Of a stretch of 64,000 bases of DNA, positions 43,347-52,137 are shown piece by piece. Source of the stretch: JAHEEL01 sp963785245 (GTDB lineage Bacteria > Actinomycetota > Acidimicrobiia > Spongiisociales > UBA5794); the NCBI GenBank assembly GCA_963785245.1, contig CAWAUO010000022.1, forward strand, positions 1 through 64,000, given 5' to 3'. The position numbers were made by a program, and so were the translations under genes. The notes under the pieces were generated by a model, which saw nothing but the letters and a program-made list of their open reading frames with translations, made no database searches and was not told the DNA's origin. Position 1 is the stretch's first letter, and each line of letters starts with the position of its first letter.

Positions 43347-44027
43347 ATGCGCGTGCTGATCGTCGAGGATGAACCCGCCTATGTGGACGCGCTGACGGTC
43401 GCTCTCGAACGAGAAGGGTATGAGGTCGCCGCGGCGATGGACGGGCGCGATGCCGTTGCGTCGTTCCTGGGCGAGACTCCCGACATCGTGCTGCTCGATT
43501 TGATGCTCCCCGGCCTCTCGGGCCTCGATGTTCTGCGCAGGATTCGGACAGAGTCGAACGTGCCCGTGATCGTGCTTTCGGCGAAGGACGCAGAATCGGA
43601 CATTGTGACCGCGCTCGAATTGGGTGCCGACGACTACTTGACGAAGCCCTACTCGGTGCGGGAGTTGCTGGCGAGGCTGCGTGCCGCTCTCCGGCGGACG
43701 TCGTCCGCGGCCGACAGCGGAGGCGGAGCGGATCGCACGGTGACGATCGGGTCGGCGGTGCTCGATCCCGACCGGTACCAACTCCGGATCGGCGAGGCCA
43801 CGTTCGATCTCCCTCGCAAGGAATTCGAGGTTCTCGAGGCGTTGGTGGTCGAACGTGGGCGAATCGTTCCCCGTGACCGCCTGCTCGACGAGATATGGGG
43901 GATTACCTGGACCGACTCGAAGACGCTCGACCAACACATCCGGCGACTGCGCCGGAAGCTCGAGCAGGTCGACGGAGCGCCGCGAATCGAGACCGTGCGG
44001 GGCGTCGGATACCGGCTCGACGAATAG
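43347..44027 (+). CDS. regX3: OmpR/PhoB-family response regulator (RegX3/PhoP-like)
   Basis: The 226-residue regulator has a receiver domain with acceptor Asp51 in IVLLDLMLPGLSG and the K-P pair in YLTKPYSVREL. The winged-helix DNA-binding domain carries FDLPRKEFEVLEALVVERGRIV, the recognition segment DSKTLDQHIRRLRRKLE and the ending RIETVRGVGYRLDE. ATG 43347 has an AAAGGAG site and lies 4 bp after the kinase stop. It is the expected activator at the GTTCAC direct repeats. Confidence 0.9.
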   Translation: MRVLIVEDEPAYVDALTVALEREGYEVAAAMDGRDAVASFLGETPDIVLLDLMLPGLSGLDVLRRIRTESNVPVIVLSAKDAESDIVTALELGADDYLTKPYSVRELLARLRAALRRTSSAADSGGGADRTVTIGSAVLDPDRYQLRIGEATFDLPRKEFEVLEALVVERGRIVPRDRLLDEIWGITWTDSKTLDQHIRRLRRKLEQVDGAPRIETVRGVGYRLDE

Positions 44028-44043
44028 CGGATCGGATCCGGAT

Positions 44044-44988
44044 CTAGGACCCGGCTGATTCGACCGGTGCCTCCGCCCGCCTGAACCACCAGGCTGCGAG
44101 GCCGACGCAGAGGGCGCCGATGCCAACGATCGCACTCAGGAGCAGGTAGCCGTTGAGAAGGGCATCCCAGACGGCGGCCGCCCCTTCCCGGTAGACGTCG
44201 TTCTCGACCCTCCCGCCGGCATAGCTCGCGAATATGCGGATGGCGGCCAGGCTCACCAGTACGGCGATCGCCATGCCGAACCCGAAGTACTGAATCGGGC
44301 GGAGACGGTCCTTGTCGATGAGAACCGCGAGGCCGAGGACCAGCAACGCCACGATGGGGAGCACCCAGACGCCGGTCTGGAACACGTTCACGATCTCTCG
44401 GGGCCCGGCGAGCATGTCGGCTTGGATGAAGACGATCTCGCCCACGTCGGTCTCGATATCGGCAAACAGGTCGATGCCGCGCGCTTCGAGCTCAGCCTGG
44501 ACGAGTCCGGCGGTCCCTCCAAGGTCAATCCCGATGCCGCCCTCGGTCGGTTGTGACGGGTCGCCGTCAAGGATGCCGATGACCCGCGAGTGCAACACCT
44601 CGAGTCCCTTGGTCCATACCGAAGCGAACGCATCCGATGCGACGAGTCGCTGGGTCGCGTCGAAGACCCGCTCTTCGACGAGACCCATGACGTTCGGGGC
44701 GAGGAACGCGAGACGGTCGGGGAGCACCTCGGCGACTTTGGACTCGGCGCTGCTGTTGGCCCCGAGTACCTCGACCGTCTTCGTTGCGATCGCCGTTGAG
44801 ACGGCCGGATCCTGTGGGAGGGGTGCGAGAGACTCGACGAAGTGCTCCGTGTTGAAGATCCGGTCGTGGAGCCAGAACGCGTCAACAGCCATCGCCGCAA
44901 GCAGCACCGCGAGCACCGTCACGGTCACGGCCGCAATCGTTCGGGCGCGGCTCGTTTTCGGCTGGGATTCGTCGACCGCCTCTGCCAC
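44044..44988 (-). CDS. membrane protein of unknown function with large extracytoplasmic domain
   Basis: The 314-residue protein has a first membrane helix at about 15-36 (RTIAAVTVTVLAVLLAAMAVDAF). A roughly 165-residue outside domain follows (starting WLHDRIFNTEHFVESLAPL), then three more helices and a short basic tail. Several actinobacterial proteins of this layout exist without assigned role, and I see no catalytic motif. GTG 44988 follows AGGAGG and lies 10 bp after the peroxiredoxin stop codon, so the two are co-transcribed. Confidence 0.6.
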   Translation of the reverse strand: MAEAVDESQPKTSRARTIAAVTVTVLAVLLAAMAVDAFWLHDRIFNTEHFVESLAPLPQDPAVSTAIATKTVEVLGANSSAESKVAEVLPDRLAFLAPNVMGLVEERVFDATQRLVASDAFASVWTKGLEVLHSRVIGILDGDPSQPTEGGIGIDLGGTAGLVQAELEARGIDLFADIETDVGEIVFIQADMLAGPREIVNVFQTGVWVLPIVALLVLGLAVLIDKDRLRPIQYFGFGMAIAVLVSLAAIRIFASYAGGRVENDVYREGAAAVWDALLNGYLLLSAIVGIGALCVGLAAWWFRRAEAPVESAGS

Positions 44989-44998
44989 GCTGATCCTC

Positions 44999-45463
44999 CT
45001 ACTCGTCGATCTCGCCGAGAGCGGCGACGTACTCCTCGAATTCGCGTGGCGTCCCAAGCGATCCGCTGTCGATGATCGTACGCACAACGCCGTCGGCGTC
45101 GAGAACGAAGCTCATGCGGTTGGCGGTACCGACATCCCAATTGAACGCACCGAAGGTTGTCGCCACAAGGCCGTGCGGCCAGTAGTCCGAAAGGACCGGG
45201 AACGTGAATTCGTTCTCGTCCGACCACTTCTTCGCGACCTGCACGGCGTGACAGGTGATCACAACGACGTTCGCATCGAGATCGTTGAGGGCCGCGAGCT
45301 GGTCGCGGATCGCACAGACCTCTGAGTCGCAGATGCCCGTAAACGGGAACGGGATGAAGACGATGAGGCTCTTCTTGCCCTTGAGATCATCGAGCGTGAC
45401 CGGGTTCCTGTCCTGGTCCAGGAGCGAGAACGACTTCGGAGTCGAACCGACCTGCACAGCCAT
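44999..45463 (-). CDS. AhpE-like thiol peroxidase (peroxiredoxin)
   Basis: The 154-residue peroxiredoxin has its peroxidatic Cys45 in PFPFTGICDSEVCAIRD; the usual PxxxT/S-xx-C context reads PFTGIC. A second Cys at 50 could be the resolving one. FVLDADGVVRTIID and the ending EEYVAALGEIDE fit AhpE/BCP-like enzymes. It reduces peroxides with an unidentified thiol donor. It is first in a two-gene operon with a membrane protein. Confidence 0.88.
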   Translation of the reverse strand: MAVQVGSTPKSFSLLDQDRNPVTLDDLKGKKSLIVFIPFPFTGICDSEVCAIRDQLAALNDLDANVVVITCHAVQVAKKWSDENEFTFPVLSDYWPHGLVATTFGAFNWDVGTANRMSFVLDADGVVRTIIDSGSLGTPREFEEYVAALGEIDE

Positions 45464-45511
45464 AGGGAGTCTCCTTGGTGGTGTGATCGGGAATCTAGCG
45501 GGAGAGAGGCT

Positions 45512-45539
45512 GGCGTCTGGCGACTGGTGACTGGCGACC
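45512..45539. repeat. degenerate heptamer array
   Basis: Four 7-nt units (ggcgtct, ggcgact, ggtgact, ggcgacc) lie in the 81-bp gap between the peroxiredoxin start and the DUF2342 stop. Confidence 0.55.
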
Positions 45540-45544
45540 GACCC

Positions 45545-46690
45545 TCACAACTCAAACTGATCCATCATCACGCGGGCGGCCCAGCCGACGGGGTCGGTGA
45601 ACTCGGTGAGGGTTGGGAGGTTGTCTGGTTGCTCCCAGACGCGGTCGAGCGCCGTCTCGCCCCAGCGCTGTTCGACCTCGCGGCAGAAGGCGGCAGCGTC
45701 GGCTGCCCGGTGACGTTGGAGTTCGAGTCCGGCGATTTGTTGGAGGTACTGCTCGGCCTGATCCGGTTCGGACCGGCGGCGGGTGTTGGCACTCTCGATG
45801 AGGTCGAGGTCGGGGAGGAGGTCTGATCCGGCCTTCCGGACCAGATAGTCGCCGTAGCCTTCGATGAACGCTGTACACGACTGGATCGCGGCCAGTCGCA
45901 CCGGATCGGCCGAGCCCTTGAGGAGCGCCGGAGTGGATGCACCGTCCTCACCGAGGAGTTCACGGATGCGGTCCGGGTCGTCGAGCGCCCCCATCTGGCC
46001 CATGAGGTCGGAGACGTCGAACTCAACCGTCTCGTAGAAGGCGTTGACCAGCGACACGAAGTGTCCCTTGAGCCACTCAATCTCCATCAGGCGCTGAAAG
46101 ACCATCTCGTGAATCGTGGCCCAGAGGCGTGCCTGGCGGGTGTCGACCTCGGCTTCGAACGCAAACGCTTCGACGTTCGGAACCACGAGGTACGGCTCTT
46201 CGTGATCGACGGCAGGGATACCGGTGTCGAACTGGCCGAGCACCCGATGCGACATGAAGCCCACCATGGTCCCCGCCTGCATGCCGAGCAGCGCCGGCCC
46301 GAGTGGCTGGAGCATGGCTCCCATCTGGCCGAGAGACTCGGCGCCCGGGAGCCCGGCGAATCCGCCGGACAGCTTGTCCGAGAGTGGTTCGACGAGGATG
46401 CGAAAGGTCTGGATGTTTTCGAGTGCCCACGTGGTCCGGTCGGTCGGGTTGAGATCGCCGGGTGACGGAGCAGGGAGGTCGGCCGTTGCCTGGATCCGCA
46501 GTTCGGCCACGTGTCCGAGTTCGCGGTACTCCTCGGCGATGTCAGGTTCGATCGGCTGACGCTCGCCTGCGAGGTTCTTGGTCAGCTCCTTCGCGAGGTT
46601 CCAGTTGACGGGACCCGACGACTGGAACATGCGGAATAGCTGAGCGAACAGGTCGTCGCCGTCGTCGCTGAAGGGGAGATCACTCGTCAC
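45545..46690 (-). CDS. DUF2342 zinc-metallopeptidase-like protein with altered HExxH
   Basis: The 381-residue protein matches the actinobacterial zinc-dependent metalloprotease-like family. It has the N-terminal NWNLAKELTKNLAG, a central GTMVGFMSHRVLGQFD and VPNVEAFAFEAEVD. The active-site helix is expected as HExxH but reads HEMVF (194-198), so the second metal-binding His is replaced by Phe. FIEGYGDYLV, the family's later Glu-containing helix, is present. It may be catalytically weak or inactive. GTG 46690 overlaps the htrA stop by 11 bp. Confidence 0.75.
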   Translation of the reverse strand: MTSDLPFSDDGDDLFAQLFRMFQSSGPVNWNLAKELTKNLAGERQPIEPDIAEEYRELGHVAELRIQATADLPAPSPGDLNPTDRTTWALENIQTFRILVEPLSDKLSGGFAGLPGAESLGQMGAMLQPLGPALLGMQAGTMVGFMSHRVLGQFDTGIPAVDHEEPYLVVPNVEAFAFEAEVDTRQARLWATIHEMVFQRLMEIEWLKGHFVSLVNAFYETVEFDVSDLMGQMGALDDPDRIRELLGEDGASTPALLKGSADPVRLAAIQSCTAFIEGYGDYLVRKAGSDLLPDLDLIESANTRRRSEPDQAEQYLQQIAGLELQRHRAADAAAFCREVEQRWGETALDRVWEQPDNLPTLTEFTDPVGWAARVMMDQFEL

Positions 46691-48005
46691 CGGCGTCCTC
46701 TTCGGGTTCTTCGGCGTTCGACAGAGGAGGCGGGTCGTCCGGGCGTTCGATCAACAGCACGGTGGCGGTGATCGGCGACTCGTCGCGGGTCACCGTGACG
46801 AGGACCTCGTCACCGACGTGGTAGAGCCGCAGTGCGACAACCAGGTCCTCCATGGTGCGAACCTCGGCGCCGTCGACGTCGACAATTGCATCGCCAGGCA
46901 AGAACCCTGCGTCGCCGGCGGGCGAAGCGCTCTCGATGAGTTCCGCGATCTCGGCTCCGCTCGGCGTGAGCGCACCATCATCGGCGGTGACGATGTAGTC
47001 CGTGCCGTAGATCCCGATGAATGGATGCTTCGCCGTTCCGGTCTCGATGATCTCTTGTGTGATGCGTTCGACGAGTTCAACCGGGATGGCGTATCCAATG
47101 CCTTCTGCGCCGGCCTGGCTGACGCCGATCGCCGCGGTGATTCCGATCAGCTTCCCGTCGTCGTCGACGAGCGCACCGCCGCTCGATCCGGATGTGATCG
47201 GTGCATCGGTCTGCAGCATGCCGTAGAGGGCCGACTGATCGCCGAATTCGACGGTCCGTGACAGCGCCGAAACGACGCCGACCGTGAGGGAGACCCCTCC
47301 ATCCTGACCGAGGGGGTTGCCGACGGCGACCGCCATCTGGCCGATCGCGAGATTCTCCGTGGAGCCGAATTCGATCGGCTGGAGACCGTCGATGTCGACC
47401 TTCAACACCGCGAGATCGGTGTAGGCATCGGATCCAACGATCTCGGCATCGTACGTGCGGCCGTCTTCAAGGACGACGCGACTGAACGATGCGTCTTCGA
47501 TCACGTGGTGATTCGTTGCGATGTAGCCGTCCTCGAGGATCACACCGGATCCGGAACCGTTGAGGGTGAGGGTGTCTCCTTCGAGGTCTCCGACTTCGAC
47601 GGTCACAACGGAAGGCACCACCTTGATGGCGACGGCCTCTGGGACACCGGGGGCGGTGGGGGCGGTCACGATCTCGGTCGTGACCTCGCGGACGATGGTC
47701 GTGTCGGCGGCCGGTGGCTCGGGCGCAGCCGTCTCAGCCGGCTCGTCATCGAATACACCGAGGATGGCCAGGAGAGCGACGACAGCGAAGGCACCGAGAA
47801 CGGCGGCGAGAAAGGCGACAACCCCGGTCGAGAGATGGCCGCGCCGCTTCGGTTCCGGCGCCGGCGGCGGTGGCGGAGTTGGCCGCGTCGTGGGGCCGGT
47901 CTCCGAACTCCAGGGCCTCACATACGCCACGTACGGAGGATAGAGCTCATCAGAAGGATCGGGCTCAGGCACCGATGGTGTGCTTCCATGGGTAGTGTCG
48001 TCCAC
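46680..48005 (-). CDS. HtrA/DegP-type membrane-anchored serine protease with PDZ domain
   Basis: The 441-residue protein has a Pro-rich cytoplasmic tail (1-55), a membrane helix (about 61-84) and a trypsin-like domain with catalytic His167 (YIATNHHV), Asp197 (AYTDLAVL) and Ser275 (TSGSSGGALV). One PDZ domain (about 330-415, GDAIVDVDGAEVRTMEDLVVAL) follows. It would degrade damaged envelope proteins outside the membrane. GTG 48005 lies 7 nt after TACAAT (48013-48018, minus strand), a leaderless arrangement, and is divergent from moaE by 12 bp. The DUF2342 gene is coupled downstream. Confidence 0.9.
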   Translation of the reverse strand: MDDTTHGSTPSVPEPDPSDELYPPYVAYVRPWSSETGPTTRPTPPPPPAPEPKRRGHLSTGVVAFLAAVLGAFAVVALLAILGVFDDEPAETAAPEPPAADTTIVREVTTEIVTAPTAPGVPEAVAIKVVPSVVTVEVGDLEGDTLTLNGSGSGVILEDGYIATNHHVIEDASFSRVVLEDGRTYDAEIVGSDAYTDLAVLKVDIDGLQPIEFGSTENLAIGQMAVAVGNPLGQDGGVSLTVGVVSALSRTVEFGDQSALYGMLQTDAPITSGSSGGALVDDDGKLIGITAAIGVSQAGAEGIGYAIPVELVERITQEIIETGTAKHPFIGIYGTDYIVTADDGALTPSGAEIAELIESASPAGDAGFLPGDAIVDVDGAEVRTMEDLVVALRLYHVGDEVLVTVTRDESPITATVLLIERPDDPPPLSNAEEPEEDAGDE

Positions 48006-48017
48006 GAAAGCGATTGT

Positions 48018-48473
48018 ATGCCCTCAGACCACCTATCCGAGCAGTCAGATCTCATTGCGGTGTCCGCCGATCCGGTGGATCCGGCCGACGTCGTTGCGGC
48101 TGTGTCGGCGCCGGACGCCGGCGCCGTCGTGCTGTTCGTCGGCACGGTGCGTGACCACTCGCCAGGCAGAACCGGTGTGACCCATCTGGAGTATGAGTCG
48201 TACGACGAGCAGGTCATCGACAAGATCGCCGAGGTCGTCGCCGAGGTTCGCGAGCGCTGGCCGGTGAGCAGGGTCGCCGCGATTCACCGGGTAGGCGATT
48301 TGGGGGTCGGGGAGATCTCGGTGGTTGTCGCGGTGTCGTCGCCCCATCGCAGCGACGCGTTCCCTGCGGGCCGCTATCTGATCGACGAGATCAAGGCGCG
48401 GGCACCGATCTGGAAGAAGGAGCACTGGCCCGGGGGGGCCGAGTGGGTGAGGGAGGATCTTCATCACTCCTGA
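48018..48473 (+). CDS. moaE: molybdopterin synthase catalytic subunit
   Basis: MoaE inserts sulfur, carried by MoaD, into precursor Z to make molybdopterin. The 151-residue protein has GAVVLFVGTVRDHSPGRTGVTHLEYESYDE, the AIHRVGDLGVGEISVVVAVSSPHRSDAF segment with the active-site HR motif, and the catalytic Lys pair in APIWKKEHW. MoaD and the other moa genes are not in the window. ATG 48018 shares its first base with the minus-strand -10 of htrA. Confidence 0.93.
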   Translation: MPSDHLSEQSDLIAVSADPVDPADVVAAVSAPDAGAVVLFVGTVRDHSPGRTGVTHLEYESYDEQVIDKIAEVVAEVRERWPVSRVAAIHRVGDLGVGEISVVVAVSSPHRSDAFPAGRYLIDEIKARAPIWKKEHWPGGAEWVREDLHHS

Positions 48474-49071
48474 CTCGGTACGGTCTGCCGATCGAGAGGC
48501 GCTGGTTCGGCTGCTCGACGACCCGGTCGAGTTCCTCGAACACGAGGACGCCGACGTGCGTCGGCTCGCGATCTCCGTGTGCGTCGCCTCGGGACCGACC
48601 GACGAGTCGATCGCGGCACTTCGCCAACGCCTCGCCATCGACGAAGACGGCGCGGCGCGCTGCCATGGCCGCGGAGGCGCTCGGGGCGCGGGCGATGCGG
48701 CGATCCCAGACCTGGACCGGGCCCGAGCCGATGACGATCCGCGTGTGATCGAGTCGGTTGCCACGGCGTACGGCGAGCTCCGGGCGGGATCGGCGGTCCC
48801 ATGGCTCATCGAGGTGGCGACGGGGGATGGCGACCGATCCGGTCGCGAGGCGGCCGTCGCAGCGCTCGGCGCGATCGGCGATGAAGCGGCGCTCCCTGCA
48901 TTGCTTGGATTGATTGCGAAAGCTCCGCCCCAGGTCCGCCGCCGGGCGGTTGTGGCGCTGACCGTCTTCGATGATCCGGCCGTCGAACCCGCGATCCGGG
49001 ACGCGGCGAGGGATCGCAACCCGTCGGTCCGCGAGGCGGCCGAGATGGTCGTCGGCCGCCAACCCGACTAA
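48472..49071 (+). CDS. HEAT-repeat protein, start uncertain, possible compensated frameshift
   Basis: Helical repeats are visible: EALVRLLDDPVEFLEHEDADVRRLAISV, RVIESVATAYGELRAGSAVPWLIE, REAAVAALGAIGDEAALPALLGL and PQVRRRAVVALTVFDD. These resemble PBS-lyase-type HEAT repeats used for protein binding. The first GTG in frame is 48556, but repeat sequence extends upstream to about 48472, where it overlaps the moaE stop and no ATG/GTG/TTG is found. Between about 48656 and 48700 a better match (AAMAAEALGAR) lies in the next frame, implying one inserted and one deleted base. The frame stays open either way. Confidence 0.6.
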   Translation, partial: DSVRSADREALVRLLDDPVEFLEHEDADVRRLAISVCVASGPTDESIAALRQRLAIDEDGAARCHGRGGARGAGDAAIPDLDRARADDDPRVIESVATAYGELRAGSAVPWLIEVATGDGDRSGREAAVAALGAIGDEAALPALLGLIAKAPPQVRRRAVVALTVFDDPAVEPAIRDAARDRNPSVREAAEMVVGRQPD

Positions 49072-49073
49072 CG

Positions 49074-49201
49074 CTGCGAACCCAGGGTTCTCCACCTCGG
49101 ATATGGCGCCGACAGCCCGCGGAATGAACGCGGGTGGCACGATCCGCCATTCCGTGGGCCCACGGCGCCAAATAGGAAGCTGAGAACCCTGGGTTCGCAG
49201 C
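49074..49201. repeat. foldback (MITE-like) element, copy 2
   Basis: The 128-bp element has 20-bp inverted ends: GCTGCGAACCCAGGGTTCTC (49074-49093) against 49182-49201. The interior matches copy 1 (10354-10472) in blocks such as GCCGACAGCCCGCGGA and CACGGCGCCAAATAG and folds on itself (GCGGAATG with CATTCCGT). It begins 2 bp after the HEAT-gene stop codon. Stem positions that differ between the copies partly keep pairing. Confidence 0.75.
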
Positions 49202-49273
49202 GTGGGATCCCGGCAGGCGCCAGTTCAAGCCTCTATTGTGGATTCGGGCCGGAGAACTGGAGGCGATGGGGCT

Positions 49274-51151
49274 GTGACGAGCACGCTCGAACAGGCGGGG
49301 CGACCCGACTTATCCGATGCCTATCCCACGGTTGCCCTCATGGTCCGCAAACGATCCCTCTCCTCGCCCGACGGTATCGCAATGCGCGACAAGCGATTCG
49401 GAATCTGGCAGGAACGAACGTGGACCGACCTCTGGGAAGAGATCGTCCTTGTGGCGCACGGACTGCTCGCCCTGGGCGTTCGAAAGGGCGATGTCGTCTC
49501 GATCCATTCCGAAGACCGGCCCGAGTGGGTGATCTTCGACCTTGCGGCGATCGCGATCCGTGCGATGTCGACCGGCCTGTATCCGACCAACCCGACCACA
49601 GAGGTGCAGTACCTGGTCAACGACTCCGGCGCCCGCGTCCACCTTGCCGAAGACCAGGAACAGGTCGACAAGGTCGTCGAACCGGGGAGCGAGGCGTTTC
49701 CCCGCGTCGAGAAGATCGTCTACCTCGAACCGCGCGGTCTGCGGTCCTACGACGACGACCGGCTCCTCTTCTGGGACGACTTCCTCGATCTCGGCCGTGC
49801 GCATCGCGAGCAGCATCCCAATACGGTGGCGGACGCGATGGCGGAGGCGGAGGCGGAGGACATCATGACGCTCGTCTACACCTCGGGCACCACCGGACCC
49901 CCGAAGGGTGCGATGCTGACCAACGCGAACGCCACGTTCGCCATCGACAACCTCATCCTTGCCGAGGATCGTGCACCCGACGGCAGGATCCCGGGACCGA
50001 ACGATCTGATCCTCACCTACCTCCCGCTCGGCCATGTCGCGGAGCGCATCATGTCGACGTGGACCATGTGCGCGTCCGGGGCAGTCCTCAACTTCGCCGA
50101 GTCAATCGAGACGGTGCAGATCAATCTCCAGGAAGTCCAACCGACGCTGTTCTTCGCCGTGCCGCGCATCTGGGAGAAGATCCACGCAACGATCCTCATC
50201 AAGCTGAACGACGCGTCGTTCCTGAAGCGCCTCGTCAATGCGCTCGGACTGAAGATCTCTTCGTACGTCGGGCGTAGCCGGGCGGCCAACGGCGGCGACT
50301 ACACCTTCGGATCTCGTCTGGCCTACTGGGTCGGCAACGTCATCATGTTCCGTGCCCTGAAAGAACGCGTCGGTCTCCGGCGATGTCGGTGGGCGGGAAC
50401 GAGCGCCGCACCGATCGCCCCGGAAGTCATCCAGTTCTTCATGGGTTTCGGCGTCCCGCTGTATGAGCTCTACGGAATGACCGAGAACAGCGCCGTAGCC
50501 ACCCTCAACTTCGGCGGGCGCGCCATCGTCGGAACCGTCGGTGAGCCATACCCGGGAATCGGCCTCCGCCTCGACGACGAGACCGGCGAGATCCAGACCA
50601 ACCATCCCGGCAACTTCCTCGGCTACTGGAAAAAGCCAGCCGAAACCGCGGAGACGTTCACCGACGATGGCTGGCTCATGACCGGGGATGTCGGGGTATG
50701 GGTCGAGGGGACCCATATCAAGATCATCGACCGGATCAAGCACATCATCATCACCTCCGGCGGGAAGAACATCTCGCCGTCCGAGATTGAGAACAGCCTG
50801 AAGACCTCCCCGTTCGTCAAAGAGGCGATGGTCATCGGCGACGGTCGGAAGTACCTCACGGCGCTCATTGCGATCGAGTACGACGTCGTCGGCGGCTGGG
50901 CGCTCTCGCGGAGCATCCCGTACACGACCTACCGGGATCTCTCCGAGAAGCCTGAGGTGATCGAACTCATCCAGGCTGTCGTCAACGACACGAACGAGAA
51001 GTTCGCGACGGTTGAGCAGCTCAAGATGTTCCGTCTCATCCCCAAGGAACTGGACCACGAGGACGGCGAATTGACGGCCACACAGAAGATCAAGCGGAGA
51101 GCCATGGAGAGCATGTTCTCCGATCTCGTCAATGGGATGTACGAGTCGTGA
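49274..51151 (+). CDS. long-chain acyl-CoA synthetase (AMP-forming)
   Basis: The 625-residue ANL-family ligase activates a carboxylic acid to its CoA thioester. The ATP/AMP motif reads LVYTSGTTGPPKGAM (about residue 200). The A5-type motif is YELYGMTENSAV, FLGYWKKPAETAETFTDDGWLMTGDVG binds the ribose, and RIKHIIITSGGKNISPSEIE is the hinge. Similarity is to FACS of the FadD15 type. GTG 49274 follows a purine-rich site. Its stop codon overlaps the livH-like start, so the enzyme and the importer are one operon. The imported substrate may therefore be a carboxylic acid. Confidence 0.88.
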   Translation: MTSTLEQAGRPDLSDAYPTVALMVRKRSLSSPDGIAMRDKRFGIWQERTWTDLWEEIVLVAHGLLALGVRKGDVVSIHSEDRPEWVIFDLAAIAIRAMSTGLYPTNPTTEVQYLVNDSGARVHLAEDQEQVDKVVEPGSEAFPRVEKIVYLEPRGLRSYDDDRLLFWDDFLDLGRAHREQHPNTVADAMAEAEAEDIMTLVYTSGTTGPPKGAMLTNANATFAIDNLILAEDRAPDGRIPGPNDLILTYLPLGHVAERIMSTWTMCASGAVLNFAESIETVQINLQEVQPTLFFAVPRIWEKIHATILIKLNDASFLKRLVNALGLKISSYVGRSRAANGGDYTFGSRLAYWVGNVIMFRALKERVGLRRCRWAGTSAAPIAPEVIQFFMGFGVPLYELYGMTENSAVATLNFGGRAIVGTVGEPYPGIGLRLDDETGEIQTNHPGNFLGYWKKPAETAETFTDDGWLMTGDVGVWVEGTHIKIIDRIKHIIITSGGKNISPSEIENSLKTSPFVKEAMVIGDGRKYLTALIAIEYDVVGGWALSRSIPYTTYRDLSEKPEVIELIQAVVNDTNEKFATVEQLKMFRLIPKELDHEDGELTATQKIKRRAMESMFSDLVNGMYES

Positions 51152-52137
51152 TCTTCGGCATCCTCACCTTCGCCCAGGCAGGTGGCCAGGATGCGGTCGA
51201 GAAGTTCGCGAACGCGACCAGCAGTGGCATCGCCCTCGGTGCCATCTACGCACTGCTCGCGCTCGGTCTGGTGCTGATCTACAAGGCGACGCAGGTCCTC
51301 AACTTCGCTCACGGCGCCATCGCCGCCCTCGGTGCGTTCTTCGCGGCCTATCTCGCAACCGTGATCAACTTCCCGGGTCGATACGTCACCTTCGCACCGA
51401 CGACGGTCCAGTGGATTCTCTCGGCCCTCGTCGCCGTCGTGATCACCGCCGCCGTTGGCCTCCTACTCGAGCGTCTGGCCATCCGCCCGATGATCGGTGA
51501 ACCGTTGTTCTCGGTGGTGATGATCACGATCGCTCTCGACATCGTGATCCGCACGATCACCAACGACCTCATCGGAGCGAATCCGAGACCCCTCGGCGAT
51601 CCGTGGGGGGCAGACGTCATTGACCTTGGTCCGGCGGTGATCGCCAAGTCCGAAGTCGCGACCGTGATCGTCACGATCATCTGCCTCGTCGGCATCGCCC
51701 TGTTCTTCCGTTCCCGCTACGGAATCGCGATGCGCGCCACCGCCTTCGACCAGGAAGCGGCGATGGCCCAGGGCATCAGCGCAGGGAGGATCTTCGCGAT
51801 GGCATGGGCGATCGGCGCCGGGCTTGCCGCGATCGCCGGGATCTTCTCGTCGCTGTTCCCGCGGTCGTCCGTTGGCGTCGGCACCACGACTGCGTTCTTC
51901 GCATTCCGCGCTCTGCCCGCGATCGTCATCGGCGGTCTCGACTCGATCACCGGTGCGGTCCTCGGTGGCTTCATCGTCGGCCTGGCCGAGTCGTACGCGG
52001 GGACGTACCTCGCGGGCCCGAGTTGGTCGTTCCTCGGTCTCGGATTCTCCGGTGTGATGCCATACATCGTCATGCTCATTGTGCTGCTCGTCCGTCCCTA
52101 CGGACTGTTCGGCACCGAGGAGATCCGGCGCGTATGA
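51148..52137 (+). CDS. livH: branched-chain-type ABC transporter permease, LivH family
   Basis: The 329-residue permease has about eight membrane helices. It has the LivH-type start ALGAIYALLALGLVLIYKATQVLNFAHGA and the EAA-like loop RYGIAMRATAFDQEAAMAQGI, then AIVIGGLDSITGAVLGGFIVGLAES. GTG 51148 overlaps the ligase stop, and the stop overlaps the livM start. The symbol denotes the family; the substrate may not be an amino acid. Confidence 0.88.
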   Translation: MIFGILTFAQAGGQDAVEKFANATSSGIALGAIYALLALGLVLIYKATQVLNFAHGAIAALGAFFAAYLATVINFPGRYVTFAPTTVQWILSALVAVVITAAVGLLLERLAIRPMIGEPLFSVVMITIALDIVIRTITNDLIGANPRPLGDPWGADVIDLGPAVIAKSEVATVIVTIICLVGIALFFRSRYGIAMRATAFDQEAAMAQGISAGRIFAMAWAIGAGLAAIAGIFSSLFPRSSVGVGTTTAFFAFRALPAIVIGGLDSITGAVLGGFIVGLAESYAGTYLAGPSWSFLGLGFSGVMPYIVMLIVLLVRPYGLFGTEEIRRV

